NCBI GenBank assembly: GCA_024232965.1
Contig: JACKQF010000002.1
Span: forward strand, 1-64,000
Direction: 5' to 3'
DNA from: Verrucomicrobiaceae bacterium
GTDB taxonomy: Bacteria > Verrucomicrobiota > Verrucomicrobiia > Verrucomicrobiales > Verrucomicrobiaceae
Length of the DNA stretch: 64,000 bases
Shown here: positions 52,559-62,337 of the stretch, in pieces
How the letters are laid out: every line of letters starts with the position of its first letter
How positions within the stretch are numbered: position 1 is the first letter of the stretch
Notes under the pieces: generated by a model
Told to the model about the DNA's origin: nothing
Seen by the model: the letters and a program-made list of their open reading frames with translations, nothing else
The model's database searches: none
Position numbers and translations under genes: made by a program

Positions 52559-53617
52559 TCACTCCCCCTCATACCCACGCCATAGCCACACAAGGGTATC
52601 CGCCAGCGACTGTTCAAAAACTCGCTTGTCACAGTGACCCGTGCCTTTGCTCAGGACGAAGCGATGGTGGTAGCCCTTCTTCTCCAGCGCCGCATCAGTG
52701 CGCAACCCCGCCATCACCCAATTGTGATTCGTCTCTTCGGGATCATTTGATCGCAGATCGTTCTCCGACACATGCGTGAAGATTCTCAGCGGTTTCTGCT
52801 CGCTGCTCTCGATCAACTTCATGCCGGAGTGATACTCCCAGGCCCCTAGAGGAAACTGTGCCTCCTCGGGTGCATCATCATCTTGCTGATCCACAAACGT
52901 CCCCGAGTACGCGATGATGCGTCGGAACCAATCGGGCCGAAACCAGCCCATTGTCAGTGCTGCAGCACCGCCGGAACTGCAACCCATCACGCCGCAGCCC
53001 CAGGGATTCTCAGTGAAGGCAAACTTTGGGTAGGCAGCCCTGATCTCCGCGTTCGCCAGCACCGCAGGCAAAACCTCGTCGTGGATGAACCGGGCCAACC
53101 GATCCGACATCGTATCGTATTCCAGCCCACGCTCGCTGTTCTTGCCATCGTTCCCACCGTTCTCGACCGCCACAGCCACGAAGGCTGGCAACCTCCTCTG
53201 CGCGTCCTTAGAGACGGTCAGATTGTCCAGCGCATTAGCGATCAAATTCAGCTTACCGGGGCCATCGTGGATGATCAACAAGGGTGCCTTGTCACCGTCC
53301 TTGTAGGCAGCGGGAACGTATACCGTGATCTTGCGCTCCACCCGCACCGGCTTCTTTTCCGGCTCTAGCGTCTTATCGGTTCCTGGGAAGATCTTGCTCG
53401 CCGCCAGCGGCATTAGAAATGAGAAAGTCTTCCCCTTCGGATTGCCACGATCCGTCAGATCAGGGTCCAGCTTGTAGTCGGGTCCGATTTCAAAGTGCCC
53501 ATCGCCATCGCTGCCCGGATTCTCGGCCTTCACACCTTCGCCAAAAGCGGACGGACCGAGCAATCCCACAATCACAAGACTGCGAGCGACAAACAGCGGG
53601 AATCGATCAAGGAACAT
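52559..53617 (-). CDS. Secreted esterase (Fes/EstD-like alpha/beta-hydrolase)
   Basis: This 352-residue protein begins with a signal peptide (SLVIVGLLGPSAFG). The hydrolase core has VYVPAAY and LLIIHDGPG, then the nucleophile serine in MGCSSGGAA and a likely catalytic His in GTGHCDK. This fits the putative esterase family that includes enterobactin esterase and acetyl or feruloyl esterases. With the neighbouring sulfatase it may remove ester groups from polysaccharides. It is convergent with the small secreted protein gene. Confidence 0.8.
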   Translation of the reverse strand: MFLDRFPLFVARSLVIVGLLGPSAFGEGVKAENPGSDGDGHFEIGPDYKLDPDLTDRGNPKGKTFSFLMPLAASKIFPGTDKTLEPEKKPVRVERKITVYVPAAYKDGDKAPLLIIHDGPGKLNLIANALDNLTVSKDAQRRLPAFVAVAVENGGNDGKNSERGLEYDTMSDRLARFIHDEVLPAVLANAEIRAAYPKFAFTENPWGCGVMGCSSGGAAALTMGWFRPDWFRRIIAYSGTFVDQQDDDAPEEAQFPLGAWEYHSGMKLIESSEQKPLRIFTHVSENDLRSNDPEETNHNWVMAGLRTDAALEKKGYHHRFVLSKGTGHCDKRVFEQSLADTLVWLWRGYEGE

Positions 53618-53670
53618 GCCCGACCGTCAGCGAAGCCCGCAGCTTGTCAATGCTTTGCAGCGTAGCACGA

Positions 53671-55035
53671 CTAAGCCGCTGGCACCTCGAACCCCTTGCG
53701 ATACTCCTTCGTCAGCAACTTGTCGGCCTCTGGCGAATTGGCAAACTTCAGGTTGGCGGTGTCCCAATCGAGCGTGATTCCCTGATCGTCCATGCGACCA
53801 GTGACCGGATCCACCGTGGCCTTGGCCAAACGAGTGATCACATTGCCCAATTGCACCGTTTCAGCCAGCGGACCTGCGTAGTCAAAGCTATCGCTCGTCT
53901 TCGTGCCAGCGAGGCAGGCATCCACCCACACATGCCAGTGGCTCTTGCCCTCTTCTTTGGGGTACTTGAAGCCGGCGAAATTCTCCACTGGATACATGCG
54001 AGGCCCCGCCACGTGTGCCAGCACAAGATTGCCCTTTTCGCCAATAAACACGGAGCCGCTCTTTGGCAGTTCCAACTCAGGAGGCATTTTGGCAATCTTA
54101 CGATCCGGCCGAAGACCACCATCGCTCCAAGTGACTTTGAGCGTGTCGCCAGCGATCATCTCATTGCCAGGAAAGGTGTACTCGATGGTCTCATTCACGG
54201 GCCAGACATGATGATTCACCCCACTGTTGCGGGCAGTGATCTTGATCGGCGCATTCAGCCCCAGTGCCGTGAAGACAGGGTCCAAAATGTGGCAGCCAAA
54301 ATCACCCAACGCACCGCCGCCAAAGTCCTGCCAATCGCGCCAGGTAAAAGGATGGTAGCCCGGCGCATAGTCGCGCATCGGCGCAGCGCCGATCCATAAA
54401 TCCCAGTCGAGCGTCGCAGGCGGCTTGGCACCGCTCGGGGCGGGTTCCAGCAGGCGCGTGCGCTCGTTACCGGTGACCGCGACCCAGGAATGCACCTCTT
54501 TGATTTTACCAATCGCCCCCTCCTTCAACAACCGAGTCCCCAGACGGTATTCGATCGCTGAATGGATCTGATTACCCATCTGCGTCGTGACGCCGGTCTT
54601 CGCTGCCCACAAGCGCATCTGCCGCGCCTCCCACACCGTATGCGCCAGGGGCTTCTGACAATAGACGTGCTTCTTGCGTTGCATCGCAGCGACTGCTACC
54701 GGCGCATGCATGTGGTCAGGAATGCCCACCGTCACCGCATCAAATCCATCCCCCAACTTCGAAAACATCTCGCGATAATCCTGGAAATGAGCGACCCCTG
54801 GGAAGTCCGCATCGGCTTTGTCGAAGCGCGAGGTGTCCACATCGCAGAACCCCACAAACTTAACAGCGGCATGAGCACCGACATTTTTCAGGTCACTGTA
54901 ACCCATCCCATTGCACCCCACACAGGCCACCTGAAGCCTGCTATTGAGGTTCTGCCCCCGCACCAAAGCAGGAAAAGCGACAGCGGATGCAGCGAGACTG
55001 GACTGACGAAGGAAAGCGCGGCGTGAGTTGGGCAT
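53671..55035 (-). CDS. Tat-exported Gfo/Idh/MocA family oxidoreductase
   Basis: This 454-residue protein has a twin-arginine signal (SRRAFLRQSSLAASAVAF), the NAD(P)-binding Rossmann part (LQVACVGCNGMGYSD, FVGFCDVDTSRF), and the family motif KHVYCQKPLAHT. The C-terminal domain has FGGGALGDFGCHIL. It is a paralogue of the protein at 18274-19587. The substrate is probably a sugar or polyol. It is divergent from the RND efflux operon and lies 53 bp upstream of the esterase gene on the same strand. Confidence 0.88.
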   Translation of the reverse strand: MPNSRRAFLRQSSLAASAVAFPALVRGQNLNSRLQVACVGCNGMGYSDLKNVGAHAAVKFVGFCDVDTSRFDKADADFPGVAHFQDYREMFSKLGDGFDAVTVGIPDHMHAPVAVAAMQRKKHVYCQKPLAHTVWEARQMRLWAAKTGVTTQMGNQIHSAIEYRLGTRLLKEGAIGKIKEVHSWVAVTGNERTRLLEPAPSGAKPPATLDWDLWIGAAPMRDYAPGYHPFTWRDWQDFGGGALGDFGCHILDPVFTALGLNAPIKITARNSGVNHHVWPVNETIEYTFPGNEMIAGDTLKVTWSDGGLRPDRKIAKMPPELELPKSGSVFIGEKGNLVLAHVAGPRMYPVENFAGFKYPKEEGKSHWHVWVDACLAGTKTSDSFDYAGPLAETVQLGNVITRLAKATVDPVTGRMDDQGITLDWDTANLKFANSPEADKLLTKEYRKGFEVPAA

Positions 55036-55310
55036 CCAGAACCTACGCTGCCGACCAGGAAAATTTATCCAGTCATGGAATGGTTGTTGGGAGGGTGTTC
55101 AGTCGCAGGCCAAAGGCACCGCACTTCAATTCAATTCAACGAACATCCCAAGGCCACGCTCAACGGGCTAAAGCCCAGAGCCACAGTCGCTGCCCCCGTT
55201 TTCGCCCCATCCCTTCAGACACGCCAGGTTTGATTTTCGTTGCAACCAAGACGATCAACTAACGTTCTTTTTCCCCGCCCCCTGCCTGCCCCTCAGCCCT
55301 CCTCTCCTCA

Positions 55311-58300
55311 ATGTCCCTCGCCCGCTTTGCCCTTCGCCATCCATGGACAGTCGTCGTCGCCGTTGTCTCGGTGGTTCTGGGAGCTTGGTTGGGATTGCAG
55401 CGGATGACGCGAGACATCTTCCCGCCGCTCGGTATTCCCACCATCTACGTCGCGCAACCTTACGGTGGCATGGACCCGCTCCAAATGGAGGGCTACCTGA
55501 CCTACCGTTACGAGTATCACTTCCTCTACATCGCCAACATTGAGCACGTAGAGTCAAAGTCCATTCAGGGTGCCTCCATCATGAAACTCCAGTTTCATCC
55601 AGGCACCGACATGAGCCAGGCCATGTCTGAGACGGTCGCCCAAGTAAACCGCTCCCGCGCTTTTATGCCACCCGGCACGGTCGCCCCCTTCATCATGCGA
55701 TTTGACGCAGGCAGCGTCGCGGTAGGGCACCTGGTCTTTTCAACCGACGACCCGAACATCAGCCTCGGTCAAATGCAGGATCAAGCACTCAATAAGGTGC
55801 GCCCCGCATTCGCCACCCTACCCGGCGTATCCGCGCCGCCACCTTTTGGTGGCAGCTCGCGCGGCATCGTCGTGAACGTTGATCCTGATCGCATGCGTGC
55901 CTACGGCCTTTCCCCCGATGACATCGTGCAGGCCCTGGCCAAAGGGAACCCGATCAGCCCCTCAGGGAACATGAACCTCGATGGCAAGTATCCCATTGTC
56001 ACGACCAACGCCATCGTCACCAACGTCAAAGATCTCGAAGCTGTGCCACTGAAGCGCACCGCCAAAGGCGCGGTTTTTGTCCGCGATGTCGCCACTGTCG
56101 CGGATGGGGCCGACGTAATCACCTCCTACGCCCTCGCAAACGGCATCCGTACAGTCTACCTTCCCGTCACCAAACGCGCCGACGCCTCCACGCTCGACGT
56201 TGTAAAGACCGTCCGCGCAGCCATTCCCGAGTTCCAAAAACTGCTCCCAGATGGCATCAAAGTCAGCTTTGAATTCGACCAAACACCCGTGGTGAATCGC
56301 ACCATCAACGACCTCCTCAAAGAAGGAGGTCTCGGGGCCATTTTGACCGGCCTGATGGTGCTCGTCTTCCTGCGCGATCTCCGCACCGCCCTCATCGTCA
56401 TCATCAATATTCCACTCTCGCTGCTCGCATCAGCCTTCGGCCTCTGGCTCAGTGGCGAAAACATCCACCTCATGACCCTCGGAGGCATGGCACTGGCGGT
56501 TGGTATCCTTGTCGATGAAGCAACGGTCACCGTGGAGAACATCCACACTCACCTCACACGCGGCAAGACTCTAGCCCGTGCCGCCCTTGATGGCACCCTG
56601 GAAACGACGCTGCCACGATTGCTCGCAATGCTCTGCATCCTCGCCGTTTTTATCCCCGCCTTCTTCATGGTCGGTGCCGCAAAGGCACTCTTTGTCCCAC
56701 TGGCACTGGCCGTGGGTTTTGCCATGTTTGCTTCCTTCATCCTCTCCAGCACCCTGGTGCCGGTGCTATCCGTTTGGTTGCTGCCAAAGAACACCAAGCT
56801 ACACGAAGAGAAGCTCGGCTTCTTTGCCCGCAGCTATCAAGGTCTTGTCAAAGCAGCAGTCGCCAGCCGTTGGATCCTCGTTCCTGCCTACCTCGCAGGA
56901 GCCGTGATGGTCATCTTCAGCTTTGGTCCCTTCCTCGGTTCCGAAATTTTTCCAAAGACCGATAGCGGCCAGTTTGCGCTGCGGTTCCGCGCCCCGAGCG
57001 GCACCCAGGTCGCCATCACCGAAGGCATCGCGCAGCAGATCCTCACCACCATCGCCACTGAGGTGGGAGGCAAGGACAAGATCGAGATGAGCATCGGCAT
57101 GGTCGGCGTGCACAATTCCAGCTATCCCGTGAACCTCGTTCACCTCTGGAACGGCGGCCCTGAAGAAGGTTGGCTGGCCGTGCAACTGCGTGCCGACTCC
57201 GGCGTCCGCATCGAACCCTTCCAAGAGCGCCTCCGCGAAGTCTTCGCCCAATCATTGCCCGATGTGCGGCTCTCCTTCGAGCCTCAAGACATCGTTAGCC
57301 GTGTGATGAGTTTTGGCTCCCCGACCCCGATTGAAATAGCCGTCAGTGGCCCCAGCCTACCCCTCAGCAAAGAACACGCCGAAAAGATCCTGGCCAAACT
57401 CAAGGACCAGCCCTTCCTGCGGGACGTACAGATCGCCCAGACCCTGGACGCCCCTACCGTCAACGTGCAGATCGACCGCGAACGCGCGGGCTTACTGGGC
57501 GTAACCGTTCAGGACGTGACCCGATCACTCGTCGCCGCCACCACATCGAGTCGCTTTACCGAGCCCGTGTACTGGGCAGATCCCAAGACCGGCGTCAGCT
57601 ACAACCTCCAAGTGCAGATCCCTGAGGAACGCACCAAAACCATCGAGGACCTTGGCAACATGCCCGTCACTTCAGAAAACGGCGATCCTGTCCTGCTGCG
57701 CAACCTGGCCAAGATTGATCAAGGCACCGCCGTCGGCACCTACGAACGCTACAACCTCGTGCGCGTCGCCAGCATCACCGCCAACATTCATGACATCGAC
57801 TTCGGCAGCGCCATCGCCAAAGTGCGCGTCCTCATTGATGAAGTCGGCCCTGCACCGGATGGCAAAACCAGGGTCGATGTGCGCGGCCAGATCATCCCCT
57901 ACAACCAACTTTACGATGGCTTCAGCAACGGCCTCGTCATCGCCATCGTCGTTATCTTCCTGCTGCTCTGCGCCAACTTCCAATCGCTCCGGCTCGCACT
58001 GGTTGTCATCTCCACCATGCCAGCGGTGATCGCCGGCGTCGTGCTGGCGCTCTTCTTCACCGGCACCACCATCAACATCCAATCTGCCATGGGTGCCATC
58101 ATGGCCGTGGGCGTCGCCGTGGCGAATGCGATCTTGCTCGTCACCTTTGCAGATCGCGCTCGAATCGCCAGCGGCGGGGATCGCCGCGCCGCTGCCATCG
58201 AAGGCGCAGTCAGTCGCCTGCGTCCCATTCTGATGACCAGCTTTGCGATGCTCGCCGGCATGATGCCGCTCGCTCTCGGGCTTGGCGATGCAGGCGATCA

Positions 58301-58466
58301 GACTGCTCCGCTTGGCCGAGCCGTTGTCGGCGGCCTCCTGCTCGCGACCGTCGCCACGCTCCTTGTTTTGCCAGCCGTATTCGCCCTGTTCGCCAGCAAA
58401 AAAGCCACCTCGGCCTCGCTCGATCCTGAAGACGAGCAGAGCGCCTTGTTTGAAAAAACCGCCTGA
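55311..58466 (+). CDS. RND efflux transporter, inner-membrane permease
   Basis: This 1051-residue protein has the AcrB layout: a first membrane helix (PWTVVVAVVSVVLGAWLGL), a large periplasmic loop, helices 2-6, a second large loop from about residue 540, and helices 8-12. It is a trimeric proton-driven exporter that works with the next two genes. In helix 4 the acidic pair reads VDEATV, where AcrB has two aspartates (407 and 408). In helix 10 the segment is VGVAVANAILLV, where AcrB has the relay lysine (940), so that lysine is replaced by alanine here. The substrate is unknown. The membrane fusion protein gene follows 13 bp later. Confidence 0.93.
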   Translation: MSLARFALRHPWTVVVAVVSVVLGAWLGLQRMTRDIFPPLGIPTIYVAQPYGGMDPLQMEGYLTYRYEYHFLYIANIEHVESKSIQGASIMKLQFHPGTDMSQAMSETVAQVNRSRAFMPPGTVAPFIMRFDAGSVAVGHLVFSTDDPNISLGQMQDQALNKVRPAFATLPGVSAPPPFGGSSRGIVVNVDPDRMRAYGLSPDDIVQALAKGNPISPSGNMNLDGKYPIVTTNAIVTNVKDLEAVPLKRTAKGAVFVRDVATVADGADVITSYALANGIRTVYLPVTKRADASTLDVVKTVRAAIPEFQKLLPDGIKVSFEFDQTPVVNRTINDLLKEGGLGAILTGLMVLVFLRDLRTALIVIINIPLSLLASAFGLWLSGENIHLMTLGGMALAVGILVDEATVTVENIHTHLTRGKTLARAALDGTLETTLPRLLAMLCILAVFIPAFFMVGAAKALFVPLALAVGFAMFASFILSSTLVPVLSVWLLPKNTKLHEEKLGFFARSYQGLVKAAVASRWILVPAYLAGAVMVIFSFGPFLGSEIFPKTDSGQFALRFRAPSGTQVAITEGIAQQILTTIATEVGGKDKIEMSIGMVGVHNSSYPVNLVHLWNGGPEEGWLAVQLRADSGVRIEPFQERLREVFAQSLPDVRLSFEPQDIVSRVMSFGSPTPIEIAVSGPSLPLSKEHAEKILAKLKDQPFLRDVQIAQTLDAPTVNVQIDRERAGLLGVTVQDVTRSLVAATTSSRFTEPVYWADPKTGVSYNLQVQIPEERTKTIEDLGNMPVTSENGDPVLLRNLAKIDQGTAVGTYERYNLVRVASITANIHDIDFGSAIAKVRVLIDEVGPAPDGKTRVDVRGQIIPYNQLYDGFSNGLVIAIVVIFLLLCANFQSLRLALVVISTMPAVIAGVVLALFFTGTTINIQSAMGAIMAVGVAVANAILLVTFADRARIASGGDRRAAAIEGAVSRLRPILMTSFAMLAGMMPLALGLGDAGDQTAPLGRAVVGGLLLATVATLLVLPAVFALFASKKATSASLDPEDEQSALFEKTA

Positions 58467-58479
58467 TCCCCCCCTGCGC

Positions 58480-59463
58480 ATGAAGCACCTCCTCCCTCTA
58501 CTCCTCATGGCCTCCAGCGCCGCCGCTCTGGAACTCCCGGCCACCAAACCGCAAAAGGGCACCATCCATCGCTGGATCAGTCTCCCGGGAAACTTCGCCG
58601 CATGGCAGCAGGTCGATCTGAAGGCTCGCGTCGCTGGCTACATCGAAAAAATCGCCGTCGATAAGGGCGATGTCGTCACCGCAGGGCAGCAACTCATTGG
58701 CATCGAAGTGCCCGAGCTTAAGGCAGACCTCATCGGTCATAATGCCGAAGTCGCCGCAGCCGAAGTCGAAGTCAAACGTCTCCACGAGGCACGCGCCAAG
58801 TCCCCCGACCTCATCCTACCCCAAGCCGTCGATGATGCAGAGGCAAAACTCGCCATCGCCAAGGCAGGTCTGGAGCGCACCAACGCCCTCATCGATCTCG
58901 CCCAGATCAAGGCCCCCTTCGCAGGCACCATCACCGATCGCCGTGTCGATCCAGGGGCCTTTGCCGCCGCGGGTGGCGATACCCTCCTGCAACTCACCGA
59001 TGCCAGCACCCTGCGCCTACAGGTCCCCGTCATCGAAGTCGAAACCGTCTACCTCAAGCCCGGCCTACAGGTCGAAGCCAAGGTCGATGCACTCGCTGGC
59101 AGCATCGTCATAGGCACGCTCAGCCGACTTACCGGCGTCCTCGATCCCGCCACACGCACCCTCTTGATCGAAGCCGACATCAAGAACACCGATGGCAAAC
59201 TCCGCCCAGGAATGTTTGCTACCGCACGCATCGCAGTCGAACAGCACGAAGACGCCACCATCATCCCCATCGCGGGACTCGTGCAGGAAAAAGCCAACAG
59301 CTTCGTCTTCAAACACATTGACGGAAAGGCCGTCAAAACCGCCGTTAAACCCGGATTCAACGACGGCGTAAACGTTGAAGTGCCAGAACTGAAAGCCAAC
59401 GACGTCATCCTGCTTCCAGGCAGCACACCGCTCACCGACAAGCAAGATGTCACGGTGAAATAA
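58480..59463 (+). CDS. RND efflux periplasmic adaptor (membrane fusion protein)
   Basis: This 327-residue protein has a signal peptide (KHLLPLLLMASSAAALELPA), a lipoyl/barrel-sandwich domain split by a helical hairpin (VAGYIEKIAVDKGDVVTAGQ, then KAPFAGTITDRRVDPG), and a beta-barrel and proximal domain after it. It links the permease to the outer-membrane channel. The frame is open from 58282, but ATG 58480 starts the signal peptide and follows the permease stop closely. Confidence 0.92.
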   Translation: MKHLLPLLLMASSAAALELPATKPQKGTIHRWISLPGNFAAWQQVDLKARVAGYIEKIAVDKGDVVTAGQQLIGIEVPELKADLIGHNAEVAAAEVEVKRLHEARAKSPDLILPQAVDDAEAKLAIAKAGLERTNALIDLAQIKAPFAGTITDRRVDPGAFAAAGGDTLLQLTDASTLRLQVPVIEVETVYLKPGLQVEAKVDALAGSIVIGTLSRLTGVLDPATRTLLIEADIKNTDGKLRPGMFATARIAVEQHEDATIIPIAGLVQEKANSFVFKHIDGKAVKTAVKPGFNDGVNVEVPELKANDVILLPGSTPLTDKQDVTVK

Positions 59464-59511
59464 GGCATTTCAAACAACGCCCCTCACAAGCCTCAAAGCT
59501 ATTTCAAGATC

Positions 59512-60819
59512 ATGAACGTCTCGATCTTCCATCGCCCCCTGCATCAGCTAACGATGCTACTGCTAACGGCATCCATCGCCGCAGCAACCCCTCGCCACGT
59601 CGATCTCCCGACCGTCATGAAGCTCGCCGGAGCTAATAACGACGAGATCGAACTGGCCAAAGTGAAGCACACAGAGACGCTAGCTGAGTCAAAACTGGCC
59701 TGGCAACGATTCTGGCCCAGCCTCAGCCTCGGCATTGGTTACAAGGCACACGAAGGGAGCATTCAGAATATTGAAGGACTGATCTTTGACGCGAGCAAAC
59801 AGCAATACACTGTCGGCGCAAACCTCATGATCGACTGGTCCCCTGGCGATCTCTACTACGCTGCCCTTTCCGCCCAGCAGCGTGCTCTAGCGGCAGAGCA
59901 ACTGGCAGAGACATCCCGACGCAACATCGTGAATCAGGCCGTGAACCGTTACTTCGACCTGCTGAATGAGGAGGCCAGCGTTGCCGTTATCGAAGATGAT
60001 CTACGTCTCACGGAAGATTATGCCAAGCAACTTGAAGGTGCCGTCGCCGCAGGCACCGCCTTTCGTGCCGACCTCCTCCGCGTTCAGACTCAAGTCAGCC
60101 GAGCCAAACTCAGCATCCGCCAAGGCCAAGAAAGCCGCGATATCGCCGCAGCGTCGCTCGCCGAGACACTGCGTCTCCCACCCGAAACTGAACTCCGCCC
60201 TGCGAAGGCAGATTTGGTTCCCGTGCGCCTAGTGGAAATGAAAGGTCTCGCTTCCCTCGTTTCCAGCGCCACCCAGGCCCGACCCGAACTCAAGGCCGCA
60301 GACGCCGCTTGCAACGCCGCTGGCATCGAAAAAGATCGCGCCCGCATCGCCCCCATGCTGCCCAGCGTGCAGGCAGGATACACCGGCGGAGGTCTAGGCG
60401 GCGGCTACTCCGGCGAATGGGGAAATTTTGACGACAATCACGACTTCTTCGTCGGCCTCAGTTGGAAGATTGGCCCCGGCGGACTCTTTGATCGCCAACG
60501 CAAAAAGATTGCCGACGCGCGCGAGCAAGCCACCCAACTCCAGACCTCACAGCTCAAAGCCAGTATCGGCCGCGAAGTCGTCGAAGCCGCCGCCAAAGCC
60601 AGATCCGCCCGCGATCAAATCACCATCAACGACGAAGCCGTCGCCGCCGCCGAAGAAATGGTCAAGCTGGCCAAAGAACGCCAAGCCAGCCAACTCGGCG
60701 TCGTGCTAGAGTACCTTCTCGCCCGAGAAGAATTGACCCGCGCACGCCTCAGCCGAGTCGAAGCCGTGTCCAACTACAACAAATCCGAGCACGACCTCCA
60801 ACGCGCCCTAGGCCGTTAA
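59512..60819 (+). CDS. TolC-like outer membrane efflux protein
   Basis: This 435-residue protein has a signal peptide (LTMLLLTASIAAATPR) and two sets of long helices with the OEP repeat pattern, for example QLEGAVAAGTAFRADLLRVQ and EMVKLAKERQASQLGVVLEY. It forms the outer-membrane channel of the tripartite pump. It is the last gene of the permease-adaptor-channel operon and is convergent with the metallo-hydrolase gene. Confidence 0.92.
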   Translation: MNVSIFHRPLHQLTMLLLTASIAAATPRHVDLPTVMKLAGANNDEIELAKVKHTETLAESKLAWQRFWPSLSLGIGYKAHEGSIQNIEGLIFDASKQQYTVGANLMIDWSPGDLYYAALSAQQRALAAEQLAETSRRNIVNQAVNRYFDLLNEEASVAVIEDDLRLTEDYAKQLEGAVAAGTAFRADLLRVQTQVSRAKLSIRQGQESRDIAAASLAETLRLPPETELRPAKADLVPVRLVEMKGLASLVSSATQARPELKAADAACNAAGIEKDRARIAPMLPSVQAGYTGGGLGGGYSGEWGNFDDNHDFFVGLSWKIGPGGLFDRQRKKIADAREQATQLQTSQLKASIGREVVEAAAKARSARDQITINDEAVAAAEEMVKLAKERQASQLGVVLEYLLAREELTRARLSRVEAVSNYNKSEHDLQRALGR

Positions 60820-60884
60820 GCCCCTCCTCGGAGCGCCTGCTTCCAGCCGTCCACAAACCAAAAGCGCGCATACAGCAACAATCC

Positions 60885-62240
60885 CTACCAAAGGTCCACA
60901 GGCTGCCCAGGCATCGGACGAATCACTTCGGTGGCGGGGATGCGCTCATTGAACCGCGCCCTGAACCACTCCTGTGACGGCTCCTCGCCATGCACTAGCA
61001 GCACCTTCTTCGGCTTCACCAACTCCACATAATCCGCGATCGATTCGCGACTGGAGTGGGCGCTAAAATCAAAGCTCTCCACACGAGAATGCAGCTCTAC
61101 AGGTGGACGGTCGGCAGCTAACTTGATCGCTTGCCCCTTCTTAGCGTTGCGCAAGGCAAAGCCGGGTGAATCTGGATCTGTGTAACCGACAAAAGCCACC
61201 GTGTTGCGTGGGTTATCGATGAACTTCCAGGCAAACTGGTTCGACGTGGTATTCTCCGTCATCATACCGCTCGAAAGCAGATAGATCGCGCGCTGCTGAT
61301 ACACCAACTCCGTGCGACGTTTGCGCGGTGCAACGAGGATATCGATATCGCTCAAAAGGCGGAAGCCAGAATAAGAGCGGCGGGTGCGAGCAGAGTAGTG
61401 ATCGTAGAGCACCGTGATCTTGGTGCCCAGGCCACCGATGAAGACAGGCATGTTCGGGATCAGCCCCTCCTGCCGCAACTCATGCATCATCAGCAAAAGC
61501 TCCTGCGTCTTACCCAAGGCAAACACCGGGATCAACACCGAGCCCATGGCTTCGTGCGTGTCGGTGATAACCGCCGCCAAACGCTCTTTTTCGGATTTAC
61601 GCGAGTAATCCGCCGGACGCTCATAGGTGCCGCGGGTCGTCTCCACCAGCATCACATCGACGCCTTCTTTGGGGAAGTTCGCTTCGCGTTCAAGCGTCTG
61701 CGCATCAAAGTTGACGTCACCTGTGTAGAAGAGGCTATTGCCGTTTTGGCGAATCATCACCCCGGCAGAACCGATGATGTGTCCCGCATCGTAAAACTCC
61801 GCCTGCAAGTTGGTGCCAGGAATTTCCACCGACCGCCCAACATCGCGATAGAGCCACTGCGCGCGGATCTCATCCAGCTCCCCATGCGTAAAGAGCGGGT
61901 ATTCGAGGATGTTCTTTTCCTCCCGCTGCCGGGTCATCACGTTGACGGAATTGTGCAGCATCGCGCTGCCGACCTCACCCGTGGGTTCGGTCATCAACAC
62001 CGGAGTATTTTCATGGCGGCTCTGAGCCACCGGCAGAGCGCCGATGTGATCGTGGTGAGCGTGGCTGACGATGATGGCATCCAACTTGCCGTGGGGCATC
62101 TGACCGAAATCAGGCGTCGCAGCAAGGCCAACCTGCTTGGGGTGCATGCCAGCGTCCAGCATTACCCGATCTTTTCCGTGCTCAAGAAAGTAGCTATTGG
62201 CACCGATCTCGCTGCCGCGCGTTAAATTACAAAACCTCAT
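60885..62240 (-). CDS. Metallo-beta-lactamase/beta-CASP hydrolase (CPSF/RNase J-like)
   Basis: This 451-residue protein has the MBL motif HAHHDH at residues 60-65, the GHIIGSAG and FYTGDVNFD motifs, a beta-CASP domain (IPVFALGKTQELLLM), and a C-terminal RMMBL part (FSAHSSRESIADYV, KKVLLVHGEE). The family cleaves RNA or, in some members, DNA. It resembles archaeal and eukaryotic CPSF-73 more than RNase J, as other YSH1-type bacterial proteins do. It is probably an RNA-processing enzyme. Confidence 0.88.
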   Translation of the reverse strand: MRFCNLTRGSEIGANSYFLEHGKDRVMLDAGMHPKQVGLAATPDFGQMPHGKLDAIIVSHAHHDHIGALPVAQSRHENTPVLMTEPTGEVGSAMLHNSVNVMTRQREEKNILEYPLFTHGELDEIRAQWLYRDVGRSVEIPGTNLQAEFYDAGHIIGSAGVMIRQNGNSLFYTGDVNFDAQTLEREANFPKEGVDVMLVETTRGTYERPADYSRKSEKERLAAVITDTHEAMGSVLIPVFALGKTQELLLMMHELRQEGLIPNMPVFIGGLGTKITVLYDHYSARTRRSYSGFRLLSDIDILVAPRKRRTELVYQQRAIYLLSSGMMTENTTSNQFAWKFIDNPRNTVAFVGYTDPDSPGFALRNAKKGQAIKLAADRPPVELHSRVESFDFSAHSSRESIADYVELVKPKKVLLVHGEEPSQEWFRARFNERIPATEVIRPMPGQPVDLW

Positions 62241-62337
62241 GTCGTTTCAGGGCCGCAGTCTGCGGGAGGCGGACAGTAGGGGCATACCACCTCCGCACAA
62301 CCTCTTTTTCGCCCTGGGGCGGGCTGCTGAAGACGGC

